A stretch of 64,000 nucleotides of DNA from Granulicella sp. dw_53 (GCF_018449545.1 NZ_JAAVUR010000007.1:62001-126000), one strand, 5' to 3'. Positions 17,667-26,823 are shown, counted from the first letter of the stretch. Notes: generated by a model not told the origin, from the sequence alone. Translations and numbers: made by a program.

Positions 17667-20033
17667 CTATTTTGCCTCCAGGGGTTTTCTGGCGAAGTAG
17701 TAGAGGCTATAGGCCAATAGGGCGAACATGACGATGCTGATCCAGTCGTGATGGAAGGGGTTGTGATCGCTGAAGCGGGGAAAGTCTCTTTCGGTGGCGG
17801 CTTCGTAGAGCTTGATGCAGACACCAAGGAGCCCGACGATTCCTCCAGCGGCGATGAGGCCGGAGGCGTAGAGGCTTCCCGGAGAGATCTCTTCCGATTC
17901 GAGGGCCAGGACTTCCTCGGGCCGTGTTTCGCCCTCGGGCAAGAGCTGTAAATCTCTCGCTTCACTTAGGGCTATGGCTTCTTTGGCGCGTTGGTGAAGC
18001 ATGGCGCGGTCGACCATCCAGCGCATCACTCCGCCGACGAAGATGGCCAGGGTGGTGGCGATGGAGAGGTAGGCCCCTACGGCGAAGGTGAGGGAGCGTA
18101 CGCCGAGGAGCTCGACGACGATGACCAACGCGACTCCAAGAAGAACCAGGGCCCAGGGAAGCTTCTGGGTGAGGATGCCATTGATGACGGTAGCCATGAG
18201 CTTGCCCTGGGGTGCGGCGGCCTTCTCGGAGCCGATGCCCTGAATCCATTGAATCTCGATCTTGCCGGTAGCGGGGTTGAGGAGGTACTTGCCGTCAGGA
18301 AGCGTAGTGGAGCCGATAGCGTTGAGCAGGGTGTAGTCGTGGCCGTTGGTGATCTGTTCTTTGCTGGTACTGGCTTCTGTGGATCCCACCCTTGCCGGTA
18401 GCGCTGGCAAGGATGGGGCACCCGGGCTTTGGCTGTTTGTATTTTCGGTGGGTAGGTTTTTTGAGGTGAGGGCGAAGTGGTCGCGGGAGAAGGGGCCTTT
18501 GTTCTGGACGCCGTCGGCGTAGATGTTGGAGGAGATGGCGATGGGGGTGGGGAGACGCTCGAAGGATTCGAGGCCGCTGTTCATGGCGTTGAGGGTGGCT
18601 CCGATGGAGAAGACAGAGATGATGACTCCGGCCATGACTGCGGCTTGCTGCTTCCAGGGAGTGGCTCCAATGATGTAGCCGGTCTTGAGGTCTTGCGAGG
18701 TGTCTCCGGCGTTGGAGGCGGCGATGCAGACGATACCGCCGACGGTGATGGCGAGGGCTCCGAAGGCGGGTGCGGTCCAGCCGCGGACGAGGAAGATGGC
18801 GGCGGTGGCCATGAGGGTGGCGATGGTCATTCCGGAGACGGGGCTGGCAGAGCTGCCGACGATGCCGACGATGCGTGCGGAGACGGTGACGAAGAGGAAT
18901 CCGAAGACGACGACGAGAAGCGCGGCGGCGATATTGGCGAACAGGCCGACCTGAGCTCCGGGGACGGGGTGGAACTGGAGGAAGGCGACCATCAGCACGA
19001 CGAGGAGGACGGAGCCGCCAGCGACTACGGACATGGGAAGGTCGTGGGCGGTGCGAAGGACACCGGTCTCCGCGATGGCGGCTTTGGATTTCTTGCCCAT
19101 CTGCTTGAAGCCCTGGGTGAGGGCTCCGACGATGGTGGGGGCGGTGCGGAGGAGGGTGATGAGGCCGCTGCAGGCGACGGCTCCGGCTCCCATGGGGCGG
19201 ACGTAAGTCTTCCAGAGGTCGGAGGGGCTCATGTTGGCGATGAGGGTGGTGCCAGGGTAGAGCGGGGCGGAGAGGTGCGATCCAAAGAAGTAGATGGCGG
19301 GCATGAGGACCAGCCAGGAGAAGACTCCGCCGGCGAACATGATGGCGGCGACGCGGACGCCGATGATGTAGCCGACGCCGAGGTACTCAGGGGTGCAGTC
19401 GGCGCGGACGGCTCCGCCTTTGAGGAGGTGCTGGGCTCCGATGGAGGGTTGCCAGTTGGGGGTGGAGGGCCAGAGGCCGAAGATGTTGTCGTTCTGGAAG
19501 AGGGTGTAGAGGCCGCCGAGTCCGAGGCCGAGGAAGACGCGGGAGGCGAAGGAGCCGCCGCGCTCGCCAGCTTCTAGGACGTCGGCGCAGGCGGTGCCTT
19601 CGGGGTAGATGAGGGTGCCGTGCTCCTCGACGATGAGCTGGCGGCGAAGGGGGATCATGAAGAGGACGCCGATCCAGCCGCCGAAGAGTGCGAGAGCGAA
19701 GATGCGGGTGGACTCGAGATCGAAGCCGAGGAAGATGAGCGCCGGAAGGGTGAAGATGACTCCGGCAGCGACGGACTGGCCGGCGTTGCCGACGGTCTGG
19801 ACGATGTTGTTCTCGAGGATGGAGGCTTTGCCGAAGGCCCGGAGGATGGATATGGAGAGGACGGAGATGGGAATGGAGGCAGCGACGGTGAGTCCGGCGC
19901 GGAGGCCGACGTAGACGGTGACGGCTCCGAAGAGGACGGCGAAGAGGCCGCCGAGGATGAGGGCGCGAAGGGTGAATTCGGGGCGGGAGTCGGAGGCGGG
20001 AACGAAGGGGGTGAAGTGGGCTGGGGCTGGCAT
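17667..20033 (-). CDS. OPT-family oligopeptide transporter
   Basis: A 788-residue polytopic membrane protein of the OPT family (bacterial oligopeptide or metal-chelate importers), with about 14-16 helices. Typical pieces are NNIVQTVGNAGQSVAAGVIF, LIYPEGTACADVLEAGE, YIIGVRVAAIMFAGGVFSW and SNAGDTSQDLKTGYIIGATP. The family core continues with DYTLLNAIGSTTLPDGKYLL and AAPQGKLMATVINGILTQKL. Between about residues 505 and 555 is a low-complexity loop (QNKGPFSRDHFALTSKN and beyond) that contains the 17 codons contributed by a genomic repeat (see 18382-18432). The loop lies between two conserved stretches and is probably exposed. Base composition of the gene is G-rich on the plus strand like its neighbours. 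Confidence 0.92.
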   Translation of the reverse strand: MPAPAHFTPFVPASDSRPEFTLRALILGGLFAVLFGAVTVYVGLRAGLTVAASIPISVLSISILRAFGKASILENNIVQTVGNAGQSVAAGVIFTLPALIFLGFDLESTRIFALALFGGWIGVLFMIPLRRQLIVEEHGTLIYPEGTACADVLEAGERGGSFASRVFLGLGLGGLYTLFQNDNIFGLWPSTPNWQPSIGAQHLLKGGAVRADCTPEYLGVGYIIGVRVAAIMFAGGVFSWLVLMPAIYFFGSHLSAPLYPGTTLIANMSPSDLWKTYVRPMGAGAVACSGLITLLRTAPTIVGALTQGFKQMGKKSKAAIAETGVLRTAHDLPMSVVAGGSVLLVVLMVAFLQFHPVPGAQVGLFANIAAALLVVVFGFLFVTVSARIVGIVGSSASPVSGMTIATLMATAAIFLVRGWTAPAFGALAITVGGIVCIAASNAGDTSQDLKTGYIIGATPWKQQAAVMAGVIISVFSIGATLNAMNSGLESFERLPTPIAISSNIYADGVQNKGPFSRDHFALTSKNLPTENTNSQSPGAPSLPALPARVGSTEASTSKEQITNGHDYTLLNAIGSTTLPDGKYLLNPATGKIEIQWIQGIGSEKAAAPQGKLMATVINGILTQKLPWALVLLGVALVIVVELLGVRSLTFAVGAYLSIATTLAIFVGGVMRWMVDRAMLHQRAKEAIALSEARDLQLLPEGETRPEEVLALESEEISPGSLYASGLIAAGGIVGLLGVCIKLYEAATERDFPRFSDHNPFHHDWISIVMFALLAYSLYYFARKPLEAK
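18382..18432 (+). repeat. Family A repeat copy inside the OPT coding sequence
   Basis: 51 bases match the intergenic type A1 repeat: GATCCCACCCTT at the left, a stem, then AGGATGGGGCACCCGGG and CTTTGG. Here the stem is TTGCC/GGCAA, whereas most copies have TTCGC/GCGAA, so the hairpin is kept with different bases. The length is exactly 17 codons, so the OPT frame is preserved, and the segment encodes the loop sequence SPGAPSLPALPARVGS on the minus strand. Confidence 0.8.
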
Positions 20034-20225
20034 GTCTTGGCGCGTCTCCGCTGGTTCTCTGGTGGTGTAGGTGATGCGGCTGTACTGAGCTTGGGGGGAA
20101 GTGTAACAGCGGATGTGGAGTTAGAGGCGCCGCGTGCGTTGGATGTTGGTTCTGTGGCTGGGTAGGGGCTCGGCGCAGCTACGTTTTGTAACACTCTATT
20201 CATAATCTGTAATACTCTGGGTCTG

Positions 20226-20560
20226 TCCCCCGGCGACCTCCTGGGGTGGTACCCCCCTGGGGGTATTTGGGCGTAAGCGGTTTGGAATGAGCGGCTTGAA
20301 GGGCGTGACTCCTTGCAAGCGAAAGATTCTAAAACACTTGTGTCCAAATATGTCAGCCAGCGTGACTTACGAGTTTCGAGTTTTTTTGACTCCTTTCGGG
20401 CTTTTCGCCATGAAAAACCCCTTGCCGCATAGGCAAAGGGCTTTTGTTTCGATCTCTACTTCCATTCTAGGGAATTGGCAAAAACTAAAGTGCCACTTGT
20501 ATGTTGTTGATTTGATTTTAGTTGGTTGATTTTGGGGCTTGACATGCGATTTTGCTGAGG
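20226..20560 (+). ncRNA. Candidate structured non-coding module E, copy 1
   Basis: This gap between the OPT gene and the CPBP-like gene holds a C/G-rich palindromic start (TACCCCC-ct-GGGGGTA at 20250-20265), a middle with CCAAATATGTC and later TTACGAGTTTCGA, a terminator hairpin at 20413-20448, then GTGCCACTT (20490) and GGGGCTTGACA (20534). The same ordered blocks recur at 43040-43345 although the rest has diverged. No convincing protein frame fits. I call it ncRNA only as a working label; it could also be a mobile or regulatory repeat. Confidence 0.4.
20413..20448 (+). terminator. Rho-independent terminator inside module E1
   Basis: AAAAACCC, then stem TTGCC-gcata-GGCAA with one C/A mismatch before CCC/GGG, followed by CTTTTGTTT. 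The A-rich left side would let it act in both directions. It does not end any of the flanking protein genes, which are divergent, so it probably ends a transcript of the module. Confidence 0.65.
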
Positions 20561-20622
20561 TTTTTGCGGATTTTTTTAACGTCCCCTCGATCCTGCGCCG
20601 TGTCGATGGAAGTAGGTCGTAG

Positions 20623-21393
20623 ATGCGTTTGGTTCGGAGTGAGATAACGGGTCGCGGTTCGGGGGATGCTGCCGGCGTGGGGCGGCGGCGCGATTTGGTG
20701 GACCTTGGTGTGGGGTATGGACTGATTCTGGGGATGGTATGGACTCCTCATCCGTGGCAGGAGATCTTGTACTTTACGGCGCTGGCGTGGGTCGTGGCAT
20801 CGACGTGGGTCTCGTTTGCGGGCTGGAAGGTGCTGGGGCTGGGGAGCTCTGGGCGGGTGGGTTCGGAGGGGCTGCGTTCGCTCTGGGTGATTGGTGGGGC
20901 GCTAGTGGTGGCGCTGGGTGCTGTGTTGGTGGCCGCGCGGATGGATACTTTGAACCGGCCGCATGGGACCTGGCTGTTTGTGAAGACCTTCTGGGGCTAT
21001 ACGGTGTGGTCTTTTCTGCAGCAATTTTTGTTGCAGGATTTTGTGCTGCTGCGTCTGCTACGTCTGCTGCCGAGCAAGCGGATGGCGGTGCTGGTGGCGG
21101 CGGGGATGTTCGCGATGGCGCATCTGCCGAGTCCTATCCTGACGGCGTTGACGCTGGTGTGGGGCGGGGTAGCTTGCTGGCTCTTTCTGCGGCAGCGGAA
21201 TGTGTATGCGTTGGGAATGGCGCATGCAATTCTAGGGGTTTGTCTGGCTATGGTGGTGCCGGGGCATGTCGATCGGGATATGAGGGTTGGGTTGGGGTAT
21301 CTGCGGTCTTATCCGGGAGGGCAGGGGCCTTTGATTCGGAGTGCTCCGGCGGATGTTTGGGTGATGGCGGATGAGCCGCTGGGGCGGCGTTGA
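20623..21393 (+). CDS. CPBP-family-like intramembrane protease homologue
   Basis: A 256-residue membrane protein with about seven helices. The C-terminal half follows the CPBP (Abi, Rce1-like) plan: SFLQQFLLQDFVLLRLLRLL at the place of motif 1, then FAMAHLPSP and LGMAHAILG with the two conserved His residues of motifs 2 and 3. In active CPBP proteases motif 1 is EExxxR; here the two acidic residues are Gln-Gln, so catalysis is doubtful or the local alignment differs. Function of the family in bacteria ranges from bacteriocin immunity to lipid-modified protein processing; nothing here narrows it. The first 20 residues are hydrophilic and the start could lie a little downstream. Confidence 0.68.
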   Translation: MRLVRSEITGRGSGDAAGVGRRRDLVDLGVGYGLILGMVWTPHPWQEILYFTALAWVVASTWVSFAGWKVLGLGSSGRVGSEGLRSLWVIGGALVVALGAVLVAARMDTLNRPHGTWLFVKTFWGYTVWSFLQQFLLQDFVLLRLLRLLPSKRMAVLVAAGMFAMAHLPSPILTALTLVWGGVACWLFLRQRNVYALGMAHAILGVCLAMVVPGHVDRDMRVGLGYLRSYPGGQGPLIRSAPADVWVMADEPLGRR

Positions 21394-21615
21394 GGGGGCG
21401 AAAATCGCTCATCCGTTGCCAAATGGCTACTTTCTCGGTACGGAGATATCGTCTACTACTCTGTATCCGGGACTTTAGGCCGAACTGAGGGCCAGCGATG
21501 GATTCGATCGAGGAGTTGGCAGATGACTTCGTGACGAGCGATCCTTTGCTACCTTAACTTCCTGCATGGGGAACAGCATTTGCAGCTTCGTTTGGGGCTG
21601 GATTGGGTTTTTTCG

Positions 21616-21750
21616 TCCCACCCTTCGCGAGAGACAGAGGCGCGAAGGATGGGGCACCCGAGCCTTTGTTCCTTGGGGAGGAAGGCGGTCGGGCTTTGCC
21701 CGATACCCCACCCTCTTTGCGATGAGACTGCAAAAAGGATGGGGCACCCG
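21616..21750 (+). repeat. Family A repeats, A1 plus A2 pair
   Basis: An A1 unit (21616-21669; CCCACCCTTCGC, 13-base loop, GCGAAGGATGGGGCACCCG) is followed by an A2 unit (21684-21750; CGGTCGGGC, GATACCCCACCCT, a GATGAGACT loop, AAAAAGGATGGGGCACCCG). The rest of the 418-base gap 21394-21811 shows no gene. Confidence 0.85.
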
Positions 21751-21811
21751 CTTTTGTGCTGCTTCGTTTGGTGCTGGGGAGGGTATGGGAGAGAAGGTCT
21801 GTTCAGGCTTT

Positions 21812-22294
21812 CTATTTGACCCGTTGAAGCATTGTGACGGGGATGGAGCCGTCTGGCCTTGCGGTCACTTTCCAACTCAGTTCGTCGCCTTCCAACTTAT
21901 AAGGGCGTACCTGCGTGGTTTCGTCCAAGTTGGGAAAGGAGGCGCGGTCGACGTGGAAGATGATGGTTCCTTTGGCAGGGTCGACCGTATAGCGGCCGAA
22001 GTGGACGCTCATGCTCAGTGAGGCTTCTCTGTATTCTTCCGGAGTTCCTTTGGCCCTGTCGCCAGAGGCGAAGGGGTGGCGATCTGCGCGGTAGATTTCT
22101 ACTATGTAGTGGCCGTCGGCGGTGAAGACGGCGAGTCCGTGGGGGCTGACGCCGTAATCGGGTACACGGGTGCCGTTGGGGAGGATCTTGTCGGCAGCAG
22201 TGAGCGTCCATGTGCCGATGATGGACGGGGTCTGCGCGGAGGCTGAGAGCGCGCTGGCGAACAGAGAGGCCAGAAGAAAGATACGTTTGATCAT
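21812..22294 (-). CDS. Secreted lipocalin-like domain protein
   Basis: A 160-residue exported protein with a clear signal peptide (MIKRIFLLASLFASALSASAQ). The mature part reads as a Lipocalin_5-like small barrel: IIGTWTLTAADKILPNG, GLAVFTADGHYIVEIYR, SMSVHFGRYTVDPAKGTIIF and YKLEGDELSWKV. Members are common in soil bacteria and their ligands are unknown. The frame runs back to GTG 22345, but ATG 22294 puts the signal peptide at the N-terminus and is preferred. It is downstream of the LysR gene on the same strand, 69 bases away. Confidence 0.78.
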   Translation of the reverse strand: MIKRIFLLASLFASALSASAQTPSIIGTWTLTAADKILPNGTRVPDYGVSPHGLAVFTADGHYIVEIYRADRHPFASGDRAKGTPEEYREASLSMSVHFGRYTVDPAKGTIIFHVDRASFPNLDETTQVRPYKLEGDELSWKVTARPDGSIPVTMLQRVK

Positions 22295-22363
22295 GCTGCC
22301 AAAGGTAGCAACGTTACTGCTTCGGCACAATTTGATTGTTCTCACCTGATTGGTGAGTGTGGC

Positions 22364-23338
22364 TTATGCTTTCTGACTGTGTTCAGTGAGTTGAGCAGCG
22401 GCTTGTCTGGGTGTTTTGCGAGGAGCCTTTGATTTCTGACTGGCTACTTTCTGACCGGCTACTTTCTTGCTTACTAATGGCAAGGATGCGAGGGCCGTTG
22501 TGAGAAGGGATGCCATGCGCTCTGTGGCGACGCCACTGGATTGGGCGTTGCGATGGAGTGTAACGGGCAGGAATCCTAGCGAAGGAAGATTGTGCAGCGA
22601 TCCGGCAGAGACCAGGCCGTCGGGCAGGTTCATGACGGTGCGCGCCGTTATGCCGAGGCCGCCGAGCAGAGCGGCCCACAGGCCGTCCAGGCTGGGGCTG
22701 TTGGCCGCGATGCGGTGCGGTTTGTTTGTAGCTTCAAGGTGATGGATGGCGCATTTGCGGAAGGCGCACTGAGGACCGAGCACGGCGAGGGGCAAGGGCT
22801 CATCGGGCGATGGCGTGAAGGTGGAGGAGGCGATCCAAACGAGTTCCAGTTCGCCTACCTTCTGCGCTGAGCTGCGGTCTTCGTGGCCGATGACGACGGC
22901 GAGGTCGATCTGAGATTTCTCGACCGCGTCGGCGAGGGCAGCGTTGCCTTCGATGCGGAGCTCAATCTGCATGCGCGGGTAGAGCAAGGCGAAGTGTGAG
23001 AGGACCGAAGGCAGGATGGGGGCGAAGTCCTGCGGGCAGCCGATCCGGATATGTCCTGCGAGGTTTGCGCCCTGCATGGTGTCGAGAAGTTCATCGTTGA
23101 GTGCGAGCATGCGGCGGGCGTAGGTGAGGGCGACCTCGCCGGCTTCGGTCAGTGCAAGGCCGCGGCCATGTTTGCGAAAGAGGGGAGTCGCGAGGTCGTC
23201 TTGTAGACGCTTCATCTGCAGGCTGATGGCGGAGGGAGTGCGGCCCAGGCGCTCGGCGGCCTGGGCGAGGCCTCCGAGATCGTGGGCGACGGAGAGGGTG
23301 CGGAGGGTGTCGAGATCGAGGTTGGTTAGAGGTGACAT
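22364..23338 (-). CDS. LysR-family transcriptional regulator
   Basis: A 324-residue DNA-binding regulator. The N-terminal winged helix-turn-helix is typical (LDLDTLRTLSVAHDLGGLAQ, AAERLGRTPSAISLQMKRLQ, LFRKHGRGLALTEAGE), followed by the linker helix and a substrate-binding-like domain starting at GHIRIGCPQDFAPILPSVL. ATG 23338 gives the usual LysR N-terminus (MSPLTNLDLD); the 64-residue upstream extension is Pro/His-rich and not LysR-like. The C-terminal tail (KKVAGQKVASQKSKAPRK) is unusually basic and extends beyond the normal family end. Its target may be the lipocalin gene that follows or a gene elsewhere. Confidence 0.9.
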   Translation of the reverse strand: MSPLTNLDLDTLRTLSVAHDLGGLAQAAERLGRTPSAISLQMKRLQDDLATPLFRKHGRGLALTEAGEVALTYARRMLALNDELLDTMQGANLAGHIRIGCPQDFAPILPSVLSHFALLYPRMQIELRIEGNAALADAVEKSQIDLAVVIGHEDRSSAQKVGELELVWIASSTFTPSPDEPLPLAVLGPQCAFRKCAIHHLEATNKPHRIAANSPSLDGLWAALLGGLGITARTVMNLPDGLVSAGSLHNLPSLGFLPVTLHRNAQSSGVATERMASLLTTALASLPLVSKKVAGQKVASQKSKAPRKTPRQAAAQLTEHSQKA

Positions 23339-23512
23339 GAAGTGTGGGTAGGGTGGTGGAACGATTCTATGCTCTTGGGTCTGCGGGTCTGTCTTGAGTG
23401 ACAGATGCGGAACTAATTTTTTGTGGTGAGTAACGAGCTTATGGTTCGAGCGAATGGTTGGTGTACGTGGGAGGTTTGGGGTTTTGTGGGACTGTGGGTT
23501 TGGGAGAGGAGT

Positions 23513-23758
23513 GCGGTTGGGCTTTCGCACGATGCCTTACCCTATTGCGGTGAAACTGCAATAGGGTAAGGCACCCGGATTGTGCTGCTTCGTTTTGTGG
23601 CCGGGTAAGGGTTGTGGTTCCCACCTTTCGCTAGAGGCAAAGCCGCGAAGGATGGGGCACCGGGGCTTTGGTGATTGGGAAAGGAAGGCGGTCGTGCTTC
23701 GCACGATACCCCACCCTATTTGCGATGAAGCTGCAAAAAGGATGGGGCACCCGCGGTT
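23513..23758 (+). repeat. Family A repeat array (A2, A1, A2)
   Basis: Three units follow one another downstream of the ADOP gene. The first (23513-23578) has an altered but perfect 14-bp stem, CCTTACCCTATTGC against GCAATAGGGTAAGG, where the common form has CCCCACCCT against AGGATGGGG. The second (23614-23670) is type A1, the third (23686-23756) type A2 with the small CGTGC-ttc-GCACG hairpin in front. They fill most of the 436-base gap 23339-23774. Confidence 0.88.
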
Positions 23759-23774
23759 GTGGCTCGATGGGTGG

Positions 23775-26468
23775 TTATTCGGATCTTAGGGCTTCGACTG
23801 GATCTACTCCGGCGGCGCGGCGGGCGGGCAGGTAGCTTGCCAGTGTGGCTGCGGTTGCGAGGATGAGTGGTACGGCGACGAAGGTCAGGGGGTCGAGGGG
23901 GCTGATGCCGAAGAGTAGTTTCTTCATGAGTTGCGTGAGGGTTGCGGCTGCTCCGAGGCCGATGGCTACGCCGACTGCGGTCAGGATGAGGGCGGAGCGA
24001 ACGAACATCCATCGGAGGACGCTTTTTTGTGCGCCTAGTGCGAGGCGGATTCCTATTTCGCGGGTGCGCTGCGAGACGGTGTAGGAGATGACTCCGTAGA
24101 TGCCGATGAGGCTTAGGGCGAGCGCCATGGTTCCGGCGATGGCCAGCATGACGAGGGTGAATGAGGTGCGTGCGAGCGACTGGCTGTAGAGCTCCTGCAT
24201 GGTGTTCACGGAGGCGAGCGGCAGGCTTCCGTTGACTGACCAGACGGCCTGTTGCACCTGGCTGAGGAAGCTCTCGGTTCCGGCGCGGCTGCTGCGAATG
24301 GCAAATGTGACGAAGCGTGGGGCGCTGATGGTGGGCTTCTGCGCGTATGGATCGTTGAGCATCGCGGGCCAGTAGACGATGGCGGGGGCGTTCTCGTCGA
24401 CGCCGTGCATGCGTACGTCTTCGACTACGCCGATGACCTCCTGCCAAGGCATGCTTGAGAACTGGCGGAGGCGCTTGCCGACGGCGGCGGAGGCCGAGCC
24501 CCAGGACTCGCGCGCAAAGTTCTCCGAGACGATTACCCTGGGCCGCAGGCCGTAGAGGTCTGTCCAGGTGAAGTCGCGGCCGGCGACGAGGCGCGTGCCC
24601 ATGGAGGTGAAGTATGACGGCGAGACGTAGTTGAAGAGTCTGAGGGGCGGCTCTCCGGCTTCGTAGTTTTTTCCTTCTATGCGAATCTCGTCCCAGTTGG
24701 GATCGATGTTCTGCATGGGGACGGTGCCGGCGAAGCCGACGGAGGTGACTCCTGGAATGGCGGCGAGTTTGTCGGCGATGTTGTTCTGGAGGTGCGTGAC
24801 CATTTGCGGATCGGAGACCAGCAGGTCTGGAATCCAGATGCGCATGGTTTGCAGGTGTTGGGGATCTGCGAAGCCGGGCTGGACGTTGCGGAGCGCGGCG
24901 AAGGTGCGAATCATAAGCAGGGCGCTTACCAGGAGAACGAGCGCCATAGCCACTTGCGCTACGACCAGCACGTTGCGCGAGCGAAGCCTGGCGTGGCCTG
25001 CGCTGGCGGTTCTGTTGGCACCTCCCATCATGGGGGCGTGCTGGGTTCGGGCGTATCTCAGGGCCGGTATGGATCCGAAGAGCAGACCGGAGAGGACCGA
25101 GAGAGCGAAGGTGAAGCCGAGGGCGCGTGCGTCGAGTGAGACTTCACTGAGGCGCGGCAGATTGGTGGGGCCTATGGCGACGAGAAGACGCAGGCTGGCG
25201 AAGGCTATTCCTATGGCGATGATGCCGCCCATGAGTCCGAGGGAGACGCTTTCGATGAGCAACTCGCGGGCGATGCGCATGCGGCCAGCGCCTAATGCGG
25301 ATCGGATGGAGAGCTCCTGGTGGCGCGACTCGGCGCGGACGAGCAGGAGGTTGGCGACGTTTGTGCACGCGATCAGCATGACGAGTCCGACGGTCGCCAT
25401 CACGACCCAGAGGACGCTATCGACTCCTCCGATGACCTTCTGCTTCAGGGAGCGAAAGCCGGGGGTGATTCGCCATCTCTCGTAGAAATGCGAGTTGCTG
25501 CCGGGGCCGTTCGACCAGGAGTCCATCCAGGCAGGGATCAGGCGCGCGATGTCGGCGTCGGCCTGGGAGAGTGGGATGCCGGGCTTGAGACGGCCGATTC
25601 CATCGTAGCCGAAGCCGGCGAGCTTTTGATTGCTGCGATCCAATGCCAACGGGATGAGGAGATCGAAGTCGCGATCGACAAGCCGGAAGCCGCGGGGCAT
25701 GACGCCGACGATCTCTCTGGACTGCGCGTCGACCTGGATGGTGCGCCCGAGGACGCGGCGATCTCCGCCGAAGCGGTGCTGCCAGTAGCCGTAGCTGAGT
25801 ACGACGCTCTTTCTGCCGTGGGGATCCTGATCGACTTGAGAGAGCCAACGGCCGGCGACGGGAGGCACTTGCAGGGTTTCGAGGATGCCGTCGCTGATCA
25901 TCGCGGTTCGCACCTCTTCCGGTTCCGCTACACCGGTTACGCTGGCGGTGCTTGGGGTCCATATCCCCATCGACTGGAAGGTTCGATTGTGCTGAGAGAA
26001 GGTGAGGTACATCGAGGATGAGAGTTGGAGGCCGCTGGTAAAGTTGGCGAGACCTCCGGCGCCGGGGGCGTTGAGCCACAAGGCGACGAGCTGTTCTGAA
26101 TCGGGGTAGGGCAGCGGCTTAAGAAGGACGCTGTTGACCACGCTGAAGACCGCGGTGTTAGCACCGATGCCGATGGCCAGCGTGAGAAGAACGGTTACGG
26201 CAAAGCCTGGTGATTTTCGCAGGCGGCGAAGGGTGAACTTCAGGTCGGCCAAGATGGATTCGAGTGCGGGCCACTGCCATACTTCGCGGCTGCGCTGCTC
26301 GAGGAGAGCGACGTTGCCGAATTCGCGCCGTGCGGTCCGCTCGGCTTGTGTGCGGGAGCTGCCGTCGGCCATTAGTTCGTCGACTCGGTGTTCGATGTGC
26401 TCCTGGATCGAGACGGAGATGTCGTCGTAGCGGCGGCCCCGTGAGAGTAGCTGAGCGAACCATGGCAT
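23775..26468 (-). CDS. ADOP-family (MacB-like) ABC transporter permease
   Basis: An 897-residue permease of the acidobacterial duplicated orphan permease type: two MacB/FtsX units in one chain and no ATPase next to it. After a cytoplasmic lead (EHIEHRVDELMADG, TARREFGN) the first unit begins DLKFTLRRLRKSPGFAVTVL with LAIGIGANTAVFSVVNSVLL, a periplasmic MacB-PCD region, and helices from VLWVVMATVGLVMLIACTNV. The second unit starts near RSRNVLVVAQVAMALVLLVS and ends with IGIRLALGAQ and LPARRAAGVDPVEALRSE. AGGAG stands 7 bases before the start and overlaps the stop of the PadR gene, so the two form an operon. Substrate unknown. Confidence 0.93.
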   Translation of the reverse strand: MPWFAQLLSRGRRYDDISVSIQEHIEHRVDELMADGSSRTQAERTARREFGNVALLEQRSREVWQWPALESILADLKFTLRRLRKSPGFAVTVLLTLAIGIGANTAVFSVVNSVLLKPLPYPDSEQLVALWLNAPGAGGLANFTSGLQLSSSMYLTFSQHNRTFQSMGIWTPSTASVTGVAEPEEVRTAMISDGILETLQVPPVAGRWLSQVDQDPHGRKSVVLSYGYWQHRFGGDRRVLGRTIQVDAQSREIVGVMPRGFRLVDRDFDLLIPLALDRSNQKLAGFGYDGIGRLKPGIPLSQADADIARLIPAWMDSWSNGPGSNSHFYERWRITPGFRSLKQKVIGGVDSVLWVVMATVGLVMLIACTNVANLLLVRAESRHQELSIRSALGAGRMRIARELLIESVSLGLMGGIIAIGIAFASLRLLVAIGPTNLPRLSEVSLDARALGFTFALSVLSGLLFGSIPALRYARTQHAPMMGGANRTASAGHARLRSRNVLVVAQVAMALVLLVSALLMIRTFAALRNVQPGFADPQHLQTMRIWIPDLLVSDPQMVTHLQNNIADKLAAIPGVTSVGFAGTVPMQNIDPNWDEIRIEGKNYEAGEPPLRLFNYVSPSYFTSMGTRLVAGRDFTWTDLYGLRPRVIVSENFARESWGSASAAVGKRLRQFSSMPWQEVIGVVEDVRMHGVDENAPAIVYWPAMLNDPYAQKPTISAPRFVTFAIRSSRAGTESFLSQVQQAVWSVNGSLPLASVNTMQELYSQSLARTSFTLVMLAIAGTMALALSLIGIYGVISYTVSQRTREIGIRLALGAQKSVLRWMFVRSALILTAVGVAIGLGAAATLTQLMKKLLFGISPLDPLTFVAVPLILATAATLASYLPARRAAGVDPVEALRSE

Positions 26469-26478
26469 GGTGGGTCTC

Positions 26479-26823
26479 CTATGTTTTGGCGACGGTGAGG
26501 ACGCGGGTGATGCCGTCGAACATCTTTTCGAAGCTGATGACTTCTTTTTCGAGGTGACGGATGCCCGCGTCGGTAAGCCGGTAGATCCGGGTGGGGCGGC
26601 CCTTGGTGGAGGTTCCGGCCTCCGCTTCGAGCCAGCCTTCCTTGAGCATCCGCTGGAGCGCAGGGTAGAGAGAGCCTTCTTCCACCTGCAGCAGATCTTC
26701 GGAGACTTGCTTGATGTGTTTTACGAGTGCGTATCCGTGCATGGGTTTTAACCGCAGGGATTGGAGGATCATGACCTCGAGTGCTCCGGGGAAGAGATCG
26801 CGATGTTCGGGATTCTTTGCCAT
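26479..26823 (-). CDS. PadR-family transcriptional repressor
   Basis: A 114-residue regulator with the PadR winged-helix pattern: DLFPGALEVMILQSLRLKPM, HGYALVKHI, LQVEEGSLYPALQRML, GWLEAEAG and RPTRIYRLTDAG. In Acidobacteria PadR genes typically precede ADOP permeases and repress them and themselves. Here it lies 10 bases ahead of the permease gene. The perfect palindrome 20 bases upstream of its start (26843-26867) is the likely operator. The gene is the usual length for the short PadR subfamily. Confidence 0.94.
   Translation of the reverse strand: MAKNPEHRDLFPGALEVMILQSLRLKPMHGYALVKHIKQVSEDLLQVEEGSLYPALQRMLKEGWLEAEAGTSTKGRPTRIYRLTDAGIRHLEKEVISFEKMFDGITRVLTVAKT

Noticed and set aside
18477..19577. 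366-residue plus-strand frame opposite the OPT gene
   Set aside because: Low-complexity Gly/Asp sequence, antisense to conserved OPT motifs.
20300..20400. Possible tRNA or tRNA fragment before the terminator
   Set aside because: No acceptor, D-arm or T-arm pairing could be formed and no GTTCRA loop in context.
20287..20529. 80-residue frame in the gap before the CPBP-like gene
   Set aside because: It runs through a terminator hairpin and through blocks shared with the module at 43040, where the frame is not kept, so it is non-coding.
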